Below are positions 27,516 to 35,961 of a stretch of 64,000 nt of DNA, in pieces. The notes under the pieces were generated by a model. The model was given only the letters and a program-made list of their open reading frames with translations. It was not told the DNA's origin and did no database searches. The stretch is from Bin80 sp964503085 (GTDB taxonomy: Bacteria > Bacteroidota > Rhodothermia > Rhodothermales > Bin80), in the NCBI GenBank assembly GCA_964503085.1, contig CAZCYQ010000002.1, positions 62,001-126,000 of the forward strand, in the 5' to 3' direction. The translations under genes were made by a program, and so were the position numbers. How positions within the stretch are numbered: the first letter of the stretch is position 1; each line of letters begins with the position of its first letter.

Positions 27516-28868
27516 TTAGTCTTTTTTAGTTAACCCATTGACGCGTTCCGGCGCTTCTGCTTCGTTGAGCAATACTGCTCCTTCGCCGGTAGCATAGGCC
27601 TCTTCTCCGTGAGCCACAATGTCCATACCCAAACCTTCATCTGAAGAATCAGCACGGAGCTTCGTCATAAGTCCGACCAGCTTCAGAATCAAGTAGGTCA
27701 GCACTCCGCTGTAAACCGCGACTGCCAATACAGACAACGCCTGAATGCCCAATTGGGTAACACCTCCGCCAAACAATAGACCGTTTGCTCCACCTGAGTT
27801 AATCGCAGTCGTTGCCAGTACACCAGTGAGGAGTGCACCCATAATTCCACCCATACCATGAGCAGCAAATACATCCAGGGAATCATCCAAACTGGTTTTT
27901 GTGCGCCACCTAATGAGATAGTAGCTCGGTATCACACCAATCGCCCCCAGTGCCAGTGCTCCTCCCGGACTGACAAAACCCGCTGCAGGGGTGATAGCAA
28001 CAAGTCCCACAACGATCGCCGTTGCAATACCCACTGCCGTGATTTTGCCTGTGGTAAATCGATCCAGCAGTGTCCAGGCAAATATTCCGGCAGCTGGTGC
28101 AAGTAGTGTGTTCACCAGCGCCAGCGCCGCAATACCGTCGGCAGCAAGCGCACTTCCACCATTAAACCCAAACCATCCGAACCAGAGTACGCCTGCACCC
28201 AGCAGGACAAACGGTACGTTATGAGGCAGGAGCGCCTCACGTCCGTAATCTTTTCGCGGCCCCAGTACCCTCGCTGCCACCAGGGCTGCGACCCCCGCAT
28301 TGACGTGTACGACAGCACCACCTGCAAAGTCAAGCGCGCCCATCCCGCCAAGCCAACCTCCACCCCATACCCAGTGACACACCGGCGCATATACAGCAAG
28401 CCCCCACAGACCTATAAAGACCACATAAGAGACGAATTTCATGCGCTCTACTACTGCACCAGATATCAGCGCAGCGGTAATGATGGCGAATGTCCCCTGA
28501 AAACCCATAAAGAGCAAGTGCGGAGTCGTACCGCTCGGTTCAAGCCCAACACCGGCCAGAAAGGCCATTGAGAAATCACCGATCCAGTCTCCCCCTGTAC
28601 CGAAGGCAAGGGAGTACCCTGCGACGGCCCAAAGTGTACCGGAGATGCCCAGTGCCACAAAACTCATCATCATCGTGTTGAGTGCGTTCTTGGAACGTAC
28701 TAGCCCTCCATAGAAAAAGGCTAGCGCGGGTGTCATCAAGAGCACCAGCGCCGTGGATACGAGTAGCCACGACGTATCAGCTCCACTGATCGCCTCCGCT
28801 TCCTGGGCAAGAACTGAAGGTACCAGTAGGCCTAGGACCGTCAGTACGCAGATTTTCTTCTTCGTCAT
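27516..28868 (-). CDS. amt: ammonium transporter
   Basis: 450 residues. N-terminal signal peptide (ICVLTVLGLLVPSVLAQ), then eleven membrane segments of the Amt/Mep/Rh fold. Landmarks include DTSWLLVSTALVLLMTPALA, AFFYGGLVRSKN, CHWVWGGGWLGGMGALDFAG with the central-pore region, and FAAHGMGGIMGALLTG with a conserved pore histidine. Inner-membrane uptake of ammonium, controlled by the P-II protein encoded next. Confidence 0.95.
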   Translation of the reverse strand: MTKKKICVLTVLGLLVPSVLAQEAEAISGADTSWLLVSTALVLLMTPALAFFYGGLVRSKNALNTMMMSFVALGISGTLWAVAGYSLAFGTGGDWIGDFSMAFLAGVGLEPSGTTPHLLFMGFQGTFAIITAALISGAVVERMKFVSYVVFIGLWGLAVYAPVCHWVWGGGWLGGMGALDFAGGAVVHVNAGVAALVAARVLGPRKDYGREALLPHNVPFVLLGAGVLWFGWFGFNGGSALAADGIAALALVNTLLAPAAGIFAWTLLDRFTTGKITAVGIATAIVVGLVAITPAAGFVSPGGALALGAIGVIPSYYLIRWRTKTSLDDSLDVFAAHGMGGIMGALLTGVLATTAINSGGANGLLFGGGVTQLGIQALSVLAVAVYSGVLTYLILKLVGLMTKLRADSSDEGLGMDIVAHGEEAYATGEGAVLLNEAEAPERVNGLTKKD

Positions 28869-28955
28869 TGTGTTTTTGAAGTTATTAAGGATTACGTGTG
28901 GAAAAACCGCTTTATTTTAAGAAAAATAAATCAAAAAACAAAATTATTTTGGTTT

Positions 28956-28969
28956 TGAAAGCGCTTCCA
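28956..28969. promoter_or_regulatory. LacI/CcpA-type operator-like palindrome upstream of amt
   Basis: TGAAAGCGCTTCCA fits the catabolite-responsive (cre) consensus TGWAARCGYTWNCW at every position. It lies 88 bp upstream of the amt start codon in an unusually AT-rich leader (28900-29000). LacI/GalR-family repressors bind such pseudo-palindromes. No LacI-type gene lies in the window. Confidence 0.4.
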
Positions 28970-29116
28970 GAAAAAAACTTTTGAAATTAATTGGAAAATC
29001 CCGGCTCCCTGTATGCACAATATGCGTCTTGATACATAATTCCTGAAGACACATAACCCTTCCGGTCATACAGCATGCACGACTAGGTTAGCCTTGAAGA
29101 ACCGAAATAGCCCCCG

Positions 29117-30310
29117 TCAATCGGAGGTCATAATGAAGAGGGGCGCGTCCTGTAGATCCTTGAAGTTGGGACGAAGTCGCTCGGTGTTGTAAAACTTTTT
29201 CACATCCACCACTTTGTGAGGCCCGTTGATTACCTCCATTGAAATACTTCCGTACACACCGTTACGGATATTGACCAAGCGTCCTGATGTGCCTGACAGA
29301 ATTAGATCCAGGGCTAGATTGCCGTAAGCCATCGGCACAACGCAGTCCAGCGCGTCCGGGGCCCCACAGCGAACCAGGTAGCCTAGCCGCTGATTGACGA
29401 TATTGATCCGCTTGCCGTTATTGTACTGGGGCGAGCGGCGCTTCAATTCCTCGCCAACCCGACGTCCTATACCTCCCAGTTTAGCATGCCCGTACTGATC
29501 CTTCTCAGAACCCAGGAAGGACATGGCATCATCTCCCTTAATCTTTGCTCCTTCAGAAATAAGCACAACAGAATAGCGGCTCGGGTTTCTGTTGCGATCA
29601 TATACCATAAGTTCAGTTAGCTGGTCTATATTAAAATCCAATTCGGGAATGACACAGCGATCCGCGGCTCCCGCCATTGCGGGGAGTAGTGCTGAATACC
29701 CCGCATAGCGCCCGAATACTTCAATGACCAGAAAACGCTCGTGTGAGCCCGCCGAAGTACGCAGCGTATTGGCCAGCTCAATCGTCCGGGTTACGCAAGT
29801 ACCGAACCCAATGCAGTAATCGGTGCCCGGGACGTCATTGTCCATGGTCTTGGGGATTGCCACAACCTTAACCCCCTCCTTGTGCAGACGATAACCATAA
29901 CTAAGCGTATCGTCTCCGCCGATCGGGACCAGATAGTCAATACCCAGATACTCAATGTTTGAGAGAACTGCCGAGGTAACGTCACTAACGGGGTCGGTAA
30001 AATGATCCCGCAAGTGCACCGGTAAATTACTTTGCGGTAAATGACTTGGCCGCGTACGGGAACTGTGAAGAAACGTGCCACCTGTGCGTGCCGCCGCATT
30101 GACCGTAGACTCGTCAAGCTCAATCACATTATTTGAATTGTCAGCCTCGCTGTCCTGGACAAGTTCGACCAACCCAGCCCAACCCCGTCTGACTCCAAGC
30201 ACCTTGTAACCTTCCCGTAGTGCACGCAGAGTAATCGCTCGAATCGCAGGATTCAGTCCCGGCACATCGCCGCCCCCTGTAAGAATTCCAATTGTGCCTC
30301 TATACGACAT
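29117..30310 (-). CDS. 6-phosphofructokinase, predicted PPi-dependent
   Basis: 397 residues, PFK family: TGGGDVPGLNPAIR at the N-terminus, PIGGDDTLSYG (131-), IPKTMDNDVPGTDY (152-), and FGRYAGYSALLPAMAG. ATP-dependent bacterial enzymes have Gly after GGD and Gly before TxDND; here these positions are Asp134 and Lys154, the pair that defines PPi-dependent PFKs. The predicted reaction is fructose-6-phosphate + PPi to fructose-1,6-bisphosphate + Pi, reversible, cytoplasmic. Monocistronic by context; divergent from the 30494 gene. Confidence 0.88.
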   Translation of the reverse strand: MSYRGTIGILTGGGDVPGLNPAIRAITLRALREGYKVLGVRRGWAGLVELVQDSEADNSNNVIELDESTVNAAARTGGTFLHSSRTRPSHLPQSNLPVHLRDHFTDPVSDVTSAVLSNIEYLGIDYLVPIGGDDTLSYGYRLHKEGVKVVAIPKTMDNDVPGTDYCIGFGTCVTRTIELANTLRTSAGSHERFLVIEVFGRYAGYSALLPAMAGAADRCVIPELDFNIDQLTELMVYDRNRNPSRYSVVLISEGAKIKGDDAMSFLGSEKDQYGHAKLGGIGRRVGEELKRRSPQYNNGKRINIVNQRLGYLVRCGAPDALDCVVPMAYGNLALDLILSGTSGRLVNIRNGVYGSISMEVINGPHKVVDVKKFYNTERLRPNFKDLQDAPLFIMTSD

Positions 30311-30493
30311 AAGAACCAGTAGTTAGTGGAGAAGTTGGAGGGGGAAATTACGACAGAGCAGGCTATCAGTTGCATGTCTCGTATCATTGAAAAATGTTAC
30401 CCTTATGTGAATACAATCTGAAGACACCTGCCAGTTAAGGAATAATTTCTCCGCTAAAAACGTCATATAGACTCAATTTACCGATAACCCCAA

Positions 30494-30907
30494 ATGCGCA
30501 ACACACTTTATATTGCTCTCCTTATAGGACTCCTGGCAGTTCACAACAGCTTTGCCCAACGGGGCCCGCGTGGACAGGTTGAGAATCTGCAGGAAGCAAT
30601 GGAAACTGCAAACGATTCTCTGATTGCAAAACTGGATCTTACCGTTGAACAGGTTCCGGCAGTTCGTGCTATCCTTACGACACGCACAGAATCGCTAGTA
30701 GCTTTACGCCCCAGTCCAGGCGCAGGGCGTGAACAATTTCAGGCCATGCGTGCCAAACGGGAGGAAATCAACAAGGAAACAGAAGCAGCACTCTCCGCAC
30801 TGCTTTCGGAAGAGCAAATGACTACTTACCGAGAATTCATGCAGGAACAATCCAGGTCTACGCAGCGACAAAGACGAAGTCGCGGCAACGTACGGCGTGG
30901 ATTTTAA
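30494..30907 (+). CDS. small secreted LTxxQ/Spy-like protein
   Basis: 137 residues with a signal peptide (YIALLIGLLAVHNSFAQ) and an all-helical, Gln/Glu/Arg-rich mature part. DLTVEQVPAVRAILTTR resembles the LTxeQ repeats of Spy/CpxP-type periplasmic proteins, and LLSEEQMTTYREFMQEQ is a second similar helix. The C-terminal tail is very basic. It precedes an ECF sigma factor gene and is probably part of the same envelope-stress locus. Assignment is by pattern only. Confidence 0.65.
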   Translation: MRNTLYIALLIGLLAVHNSFAQRGPRGQVENLQEAMETANDSLIAKLDLTVEQVPAVRAILTTRTESLVALRPSPGAGREQFQAMRAKREEINKETEAALSALLSEEQMTTYREFMQEQSRSTQRQRRSRGNVRRGF

Positions 30908-31036
30908 TGACCATTGCGCCCAGTCAGAAAAATACACGGTTATGCTTACTTTATTGTCCTTGCAGCAACCAGATTGCTGTGATTGGTTTTGATGCAATTT
31001 GTGCAGCCATAACAGCAACGCTGAGGCCGTGGGAAA

Positions 31037-31603
31037 GTGACTCTCATTCCATCAGATGATACATTAATTGGTCGTGCACGCGAAGGTGATCAGAATGCGT
31101 TTCGCGAACTACTGGAACGTCATCAGCAAATGGTGGCTCGTACGGTCGCCGGTATGCTCGGCGCTAGTGCAGAAGTTGATGATCTGGTACAGGAAGTTTT
31201 TATCCGGTTCTACAAAACACTGGATCGGTTTCGGGGAGATGCGGCATGTAGTACCTATCTCACACGGATTGCAATCAATGCATCACTTGATGCCCTGCGT
31301 CGACGGAAGCGTATGCGCTTACGATTCGTCAGCAGAGATGACGAAACTGTTACGCTACCTGAACCGGGATTTCACGATACCGAAACGGACCGATTTGACC
31401 GGGCAGAACTGATAAATCTGGCCATGAACAAACTTAAGCCCCATCATCGTGCAGTTGTCGTACTTCGACTAGTCGACGGATACTCGACCGCCGAAGCTGC
31501 TGAAATACTGGGGATCCCGCAGGGTACTGTACTGTCGCGGCTCAGTCGGGCAACCGCCCGACTGCGCGATATTCTGGGGCCCATACTTGCAGAAGAGGAC
31601 TAA
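31037..31603 (+). CDS. ECF-type RNA polymerase sigma factor
   Basis: 188 residues from a GTG. Region 2: NAFRELLERHQQMVARTVAG, DDLVQEVFIRFYKTLDRFRG, STYLTRIAINASLDALRRRK. Region 4: LNLAMNKLKPHHR-like segment followed by VDGYSTAEAAEILGIPQGTV and LSRLSRATARLRD, a helix-turn-helix for -35 recognition. It is followed after 1 bp by an anti-sigma-like membrane protein, then by a periplasmic sensor-like gene and efflux genes, which probably form its regulon. Confidence 0.93.
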   Translation: MTLIPSDDTLIGRAREGDQNAFRELLERHQQMVARTVAGMLGASAEVDDLVQEVFIRFYKTLDRFRGDAACSTYLTRIAINASLDALRRRKRMRLRFVSRDDETVTLPEPGFHDTETDRFDRAELINLAMNKLKPHHRAVVVLRLVDGYSTAEAAEILGIPQGTVLSRLSRATARLRDILGPILAEED

Positions 31604-31604
31604 A

Positions 31605-31970
31605 ATGGATCAACGACCTTCCTCCACACCAAGAAATCACAATCTACACCTGCACTCCCTTCTTCGCGAGACTGCTGAGGTGAATGCCAAATCCGGTATG
31701 CAACCCTTTCTGGCCGATCGGGTCATGCGCCGGATCCAGACTCTGAATCAGCCGGAGGAGCAGCTTTGGCAGACCCTGTGGCTCGCTTTCAGGCCCGTCG
31801 CCTTCGCAAGCGTGCTCTTGATTTTGGGTTTTGTGTCGTACAATACGTTCGTTAGCCGGAACTATGAAGTTGAGCCAACGCCAACAGAAATTGTCTTCGG
31901 CCTGCAACCCTTGACGCTCACCACAGCCTATTCTGCGGGCTTGGATGAATTTTCGTTAACTACCCCATGA
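31605..31970 (+). CDS. single-pass membrane protein, probable anti-sigma factor
   Basis: Start set at the ATG at 31605, one base after the sigma stop; a longer TTG frame overlaps the sigma gene. 121 residues: a cytoplasmic N-terminal ~65 residues, one transmembrane helix (PVAFASVLLILGFVSYNTFV), and a short outer tail. The position directly behind an ECF sigma gene and the topology suggest an anti-sigma factor, although no zinc-binding HxxxCxxC motif is present. The 3' end overlaps the next gene by 4 bp (ATGA). Confidence 0.65.
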   Translation: MDQRPSSTPRNHNLHLHSLLRETAEVNAKSGMQPFLADRVMRRIQTLNQPEEQLWQTLWLAFRPVAFASVLLILGFVSYNTFVSRNYEVEPTPTEIVFGLQPLTLTTAYSAGLDEFSLTTP

Positions 31971-32377
31971 GTACTCGAGTCAAATCATTTGTGATCCTAG
32001 GATGCACATTGATCGCCGGGATTTTGGTTGGCATCCTTGGCACCAGCGCCTGGCAACACCGCCGTAACACTACCATTGCTGAGATCAGACTCCAGGGAGG
32101 CCTCATGCGACAGATTGAGCAGATCATTGAGATTGAAAGCGAAGAACAACGAGAAGAACTAATAATCGTTATTCAACGTGCCGAACAAGGTTTTATGAAG
32201 CAGCGTCAACTCATGGCCGACAGCCTTGCCGTGCACCGTCAGGCTTTGGTAGCGGACCTGCAACGAATACTCGGCCAAGAACAGTGGGAGCGCGTAGAAG
32301 CGAGATTGACTAGGAAACGGTCCAGACACTCCGATCGAAACACACGTTCCCGTCGTTCTCCACGCAAAAGAGATTAA
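31967..32377 (+). CDS. CpxP/CzrE-like periplasmic sensor-type protein
   Basis: 136 residues. N-terminal membrane anchor (FVILGCTLIAGILVGILGTS), then a helical, charged periplasmic domain (QGGLMRQIEQIIEIESEEQR, AEQGFMKQRQLMADSLAV, LQRILGQEQWERVEARLTRK) resembling heavy-metal-resistance/Spy-like sensors, then a very basic tail. Translationally coupled to the anti-sigma-like gene by an ATGA overlap. Likely senses envelope or metal stress together with it; inference from context. Confidence 0.65.
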   Translation: MSTRVKSFVILGCTLIAGILVGILGTSAWQHRRNTTIAEIRLQGGLMRQIEQIIEIESEEQREELIIVIQRAEQGFMKQRQLMADSLAVHRQALVADLQRILGQEQWERVEARLTRKRSRHSDRNTRSRRSPRKRD

Positions 32378-32416
32378 TCCACCCAAACTTTATCCAAAAG
32401 TAAACACGCCTGCTAA

Positions 32417-33703
32417 ATGAGATTATTTGCAGTTATAGCCGCCGTCGTAATCGCCGGCGGTTCCTTGTGGTATTTCAGTAGCGGCAACACTGAACCAGTC
32501 AGTCCCTACCGTTTCGTCACGCTGGAACAAGGAGATATTGAGTCAGTCGTCGCCAGTACCGGAGCACTGGATGCTGTCACGACCGTTCAGGTCGGTACCC
32601 AGGTGTCAGGAATCATTGCCAGTATTTATGTGGACTTCAATGACCGCGTAAGGCAGGGACAAGTCATTGCACGTATTGACACAACGCTCCTGTGGAGTGC
32701 TGTTCGCGATGCCGAGTCCAACCTCGAACGTAATCAGGCACAGCTCAGGCAAGCAGAACGGGAACTCGAACGACTGGAACCCCTCTACGCCCAGCAATTT
32801 GTCACTGAGGTAGATTATGCTCAGGCACAATACGATCTGGATATAGCCAGAGCAACCACACGGAGCGCAGAGATCAGTCTGGATCGTGCACGCCAAAACC
32901 TGAGCTACGCTACGATCATAGCCCCCATCTCTGGAACAGTTATTGAACGAAATGTAGATGTAGGGCAAACTGTTGCGGCCAGCTTTTCCGCACCACAATT
33001 ATTCCTGATCGCAGACGATCTTTCCCGTATGGAGATACTCGCGTCTGTGGATGAGAGTGATATCGGACAAATCCGAGAAGGACAGGTTGCCCGGTTTACC
33101 GTGCAGGCATATCTAGACGAAACCTTCACGGGTACCGTGCGCCAGGTGCGCTTGCAGTCTACGGTTGAGGAAAATGTAGTCAACTATACCGTGGTCGTTG
33201 ATGTTGAGAATCCCGACGGCCTTCTCCTGCCTGGCATGACCGCCACTGTAGATTTCTTGATTGAAACGGCCATGGATGTTCTCAAAGTGCCCAATGCCGC
33301 ACTTCGTTTCCGAGCGACCCCTCGAATGTTCGAAACAATCCGAGCGAGAAGGGAAGCGGGTACATCGTCAGAAAGGCCCGGCAGTAGCGTTGAAGGTGCA
33401 CAGCAAAATGCCGGTTCCAGGCAAACCGGCACATGGAGCGGTGGTGGCAGCGGTGGCCCGGGAGCAGGCGGAAGCGGCTTTGGAGACAGTAATTTCACCA
33501 TGCTCTGGTACTTGGACGAAAACGGAGAATTGATGGTGGCCCCCGCCCAAACCGGAATCACTGACGGTCAAGTGACAGAAATTATTACCGCGCAACTTCG
33601 GCCTGGCACAGAAATTATAGCGGGGGTAACCCAGCAGGCGGAGGACGATTCAAATAATCCGTTCAGAAGTCAGCAGCAACGTTTCCGTCCGGGGGGCTTT
33701 TAG
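32417..33703 (+). CDS. MacA-type periplasmic adaptor subunit of an efflux pump
   Basis: 428 residues. N-terminal membrane anchor (LFAVIAAVVIAGGSLWYF), lipoyl-like half (VVASTGALDAVTTVQVGTQV), a coiled-coil hairpin rich in Glu/Gln/Arg (~95-170), the second lipoyl half (TIIAPISGTVIERNVDVGQT), beta-barrel, and a membrane-proximal domain interrupted by a Gly/Ser-rich linker (SGGGSGGPGAGGSGFG). MacA adaptors bridge an ABC permease (MacB) to an outer-membrane channel. The matching permease follows at 33994, but the ATPase between them is broken. Confidence 0.92.
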   Translation: MRLFAVIAAVVIAGGSLWYFSSGNTEPVSPYRFVTLEQGDIESVVASTGALDAVTTVQVGTQVSGIIASIYVDFNDRVRQGQVIARIDTTLLWSAVRDAESNLERNQAQLRQAERELERLEPLYAQQFVTEVDYAQAQYDLDIARATTRSAEISLDRARQNLSYATIIAPISGTVIERNVDVGQTVAASFSAPQLFLIADDLSRMEILASVDESDIGQIREGQVARFTVQAYLDETFTGTVRQVRLQSTVEENVVNYTVVVDVENPDGLLLPGMTATVDFLIETAMDVLKVPNAALRFRATPRMFETIRARREAGTSSERPGSSVEGAQQNAGSRQTGTWSGGGSGGPGAGGSGFGDSNFTMLWYLDENGELMVAPAQTGITDGQVTEIITAQLRPGTEIIAGVTQQAEDDSNNPFRSQQQRFRPGGF

Positions 33704-33706
33704 CGT

Positions 33707-33959
33707 ATGGAACGTGAAATCGTGATGCGTACACAGGGAACCACCAACGTTTTCGCAATTGACAAAACCGAGGCACATACCCTGCGGGGTATAGATGTCG
33801 AGGTACTTTCCCTGTTTCAAGTGCATACGGCCAGGAATCACCGTCCTGCTGATTGCACACGAACCCGATGTGGCTGACTGTACAGGGTACATCATTGAGT
33901 TGCACTACGGCATAACCACAAGACAAGCGTATTCAAAATCGTCGTTAAGCAAAACCTGA
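33707..33959 (+). pseudogene. MacB-type ABC ATPase gene, internally deleted
   Basis: Both ends of a MacB-type ATPase survive in two frames. From an ATG at 33707 the first frame reads like the N-terminus (TTNVFAIDKTEAHTLRGIDV, compare TKVF...ETHALRGI). From 33837, shifted by one base, ITVLLIAHEPDVADCTGYII is the H-loop end of such an ATPase (TVLxxTHDPxxAxxxxRVI), with a stop at 33957. The Walker A, Q-loop, LSGGQ signature and Walker B motifs are all absent; about 440 bp must be missing relative to a ~230-residue ATPase. It lies exactly between the adaptor and permease genes. Confidence 0.85.
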
Positions 33960-33993
33960 ACTATACCTAGAACTCCTGATATCCACCTGACTC

Positions 33994-35211
33994 ATGAAAG
34001 CTTCCACGCTAGTCACGGTTGCCTCACAAAGCATCCTGAAGAACAAAATGCGCTCGCTTCTCACTATGCTGGGGATTATGATTGGCGTAGGAGCAGTTAT
34101 TGTCATGGTTGCCGTTGGACAGGGGGCACAGTCCCAAATTCAAGATCAGATTAACACCTTGGGCACCAACCTGATCGTGGTAACCCCTGGGGCCAGCAGC
34201 CAGGGCGGTGTGAGTCGGGGAGCACAAAGCTATAACCGCCTTACCATAAAGGACGCGGAAAAAATCAAGCGAGAGAGTCTGATCGTTTCCGCGGTCTCAC
34301 CTGTCGTGTTCAGTCGAACACAGGTCATAGGGGGGCAAGGTAACTGGCGCACAACCATCAACGGTGTTTCAACAGATTACCAGATTATTCGTAACTGGAA
34401 GCTCAAGTATGGCCGATTCTTTGATCAGAGCGAATTACGCCAGATGAGGCGTGTGGCAGTATTGGGACACACCGTTGCAGAAAACCTGTTTCCCGGCGAA
34501 GATCCGGTTGGCATAACTGTCCAGATACGCAACGTACCTGTACGGGTCGTTGGCGTTCTCGAAGCCAAAGGGCAGACTGCCAGCGGTACAGATCAGGATG
34601 ACGTAATTTTTGCACCTTATACGACGGTCCAGACCCGTCTCAGTGGATGGAGCCGCATATTTCAGATCCTGGCAAGTACGCCTTCGTCAAGGGATATCCC
34701 TGCAGCACAAGAGGAACTTCGAGCCATTATGCGTGAATCACATGGTTTGGCAAACTTCGCCGAAGATGATTTCACAGTCCGAAACCAGAATGATCTTGCG
34801 GAAGCCGCACAAGGCACCACGGAGGTTATGACCTTGTTGCTTGCCGCCATTGCTTCTATCTCGCTCCTCGTCGGAGGCATAGGAATCATGAATATTATGC
34901 TCGTATCCGTTACTGAACGCACGCGAGAAATCGGAATTCGTATGGCTATCGGTGCACGCGGAAGGGATATACTGACGCAGTTCCTTGTTGAGAGTGTTGT
35001 GATGAGTGTTCTTGGAGGTGCGATTGGGGTTGGAATTGGGTTCGCCAGTTCAACCATACTGAGTCAGATTACCGGCTGGAGCACCGTTACCTCCCCGACT
35101 ACGGTCATGATTGCGCTGATCTTTTCTGCGGGTGTCGGCATCTTTTTCGGCTTCTATCCTGCACGAAAAGCTGCAGCACTGAATCCGATTGAAGCCCTGC
35201 GCCACGAATGA
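33994..35211 (+). CDS. MacB-type ABC transporter permease
   Basis: 405 residues, intact. TM1 follows SILKNKMRSLLTMLGIMIGV, then a large periplasmic MacB_PCD domain (~50-270), then the FtsX domain with three helices (LAAIASISLLVGGIGIMNIM, ESVVMSVLGGAIGVGIGF, IALIFSAGVGIFFGFYPARK). VTERTREIGIRMAIGARGRD is the canonical coupling segment. With its cognate ATPase lost, it can only work with an ATPase encoded elsewhere, or it is on the way to decay. Confidence 0.93.
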   Translation: MKASTLVTVASQSILKNKMRSLLTMLGIMIGVGAVIVMVAVGQGAQSQIQDQINTLGTNLIVVTPGASSQGGVSRGAQSYNRLTIKDAEKIKRESLIVSAVSPVVFSRTQVIGGQGNWRTTINGVSTDYQIIRNWKLKYGRFFDQSELRQMRRVAVLGHTVAENLFPGEDPVGITVQIRNVPVRVVGVLEAKGQTASGTDQDDVIFAPYTTVQTRLSGWSRIFQILASTPSSRDIPAAQEELRAIMRESHGLANFAEDDFTVRNQNDLAEAAQGTTEVMTLLLAAIASISLLVGGIGIMNIMLVSVTERTREIGIRMAIGARGRDILTQFLVESVVMSVLGGAIGVGIGFASSTILSQITGWSTVTSPTTVMIALIFSAGVGIFFGFYPARKAAALNPIEALRHE

Positions 35212-35212
35212 C

Positions 35213-35626
35213 ATGAAGATCCTGTACCGGCTCTGCCATGCCGTACTCGTACTCGCATTGGTTGGCACCGTTGCTGAATTAGGATCGCTTGGTCACTTTG
35301 GGGATTCTTAATAGTGGGCCCCCATTGTTGTCTTGAGCCTTTGCCTCTAGCTAACGCTGGCCCATTTCGTTGCCCCCGGACCGCTAATACGAAAGTTGTT
35401 AATGATCAGCATGGTCTTGTGCATTTTGACCGGAATAGCAGGATTGTTTCTACATATGAAAGGAAATTTTGAATTTGAGCTCGAAATGTATAAAAACTTA
35501 CCTTTTTTTTCTTTATTATGGAGATCACTGAGGGGGGCATTGCCCGCCTTGGCGCCTAGTTCGATGATTTACATCGGTCTTTTAGGCTTGATCACAGCAC
35601 TTATTCAACCACCGGTTTCAAGATGA
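35213..35626 (+). pseudogene. small membrane protein gene with three in-frame stops
   Basis: A single frame (35213 to 35626) reads as one multi-helix membrane protein if stops are ignored: VLVLALVGTVAELGSLGHFG at the start, LCILTGIAGLFLHMKGNFEF in the middle, and APSSMIYIGLLGLITALIQP at the end. It is broken by TAA at 35309, TAG at 35312 and TAG at 35348. The N-terminal 32 codons and the C-terminal ~75 codons keep the same frame, so point mutations rather than indels broke it. It starts 1 bp after the permease stop. Confidence 0.8.
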
Positions 35627-35925
35627 AATTCTTTCAAATTGCCCTTTTCGCTCTTGCCTTGTTGATCGCCGCCTGCGGTGGCAGCGCTGACGATGCCGCA
35701 ACCGACGATGCGGCTGCTCCTGGCGACGCCATGGAGGAAGAAGCTGCTATGGATGGTGATGATGCCATGATGGAGGATGATGCCATGGACAGTGACTCCA
35801 CTGAGGCCATGCACGATATGGACGACGACGATATGGACCACGATGCGTCGGATGAAGGTGAGGAAGCGGCAGAGGATCATGATGAAGAGGGAGGGGACGG
35901 GGATGGAGACGCCGAGTTACTTTAA
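35623..35925 (+). CDS. very acidic small lipoprotein
   Basis: 100 residues starting at an ATG that overlaps the stop of the preceding pseudogene (ATGA). Signal peptide and lipobox: FALALLIAACGGS (C at ~19). The mature part is almost entirely Asp, Glu, Met, Ala and Gly with an irregular DAMxxD repeat and several His near the end (MHDMDDDDMDHDASD). Possibly a cation-binding linker or the tail of a shortened protein; no known domain. The lipobox CGGSAD recurs in the neighbouring pseudogene at 35962, so the two signal regions are probably related. Confidence 0.65.
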   Translation: MKFFQIALFALALLIAACGGSADDAATDDAAAPGDAMEEEAAMDGDDAMMEDDAMDSDSTEAMHDMDDDDMDHDASDEGEEAAEDHDEEGGDGDGDAELL

Positions 35926-35961
35926 TGTAACCACTGCATTTTCGGGCAAATCGTCTAATCC

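Noticed and set aside
35309..35350. TAA/TAG codons as sense codons (recoding) in the membrane gene
   Set aside because: Other intact genes in the window stop at TAA, TAG and TGA normally, and neighbouring genes are also broken; decay explains it better.
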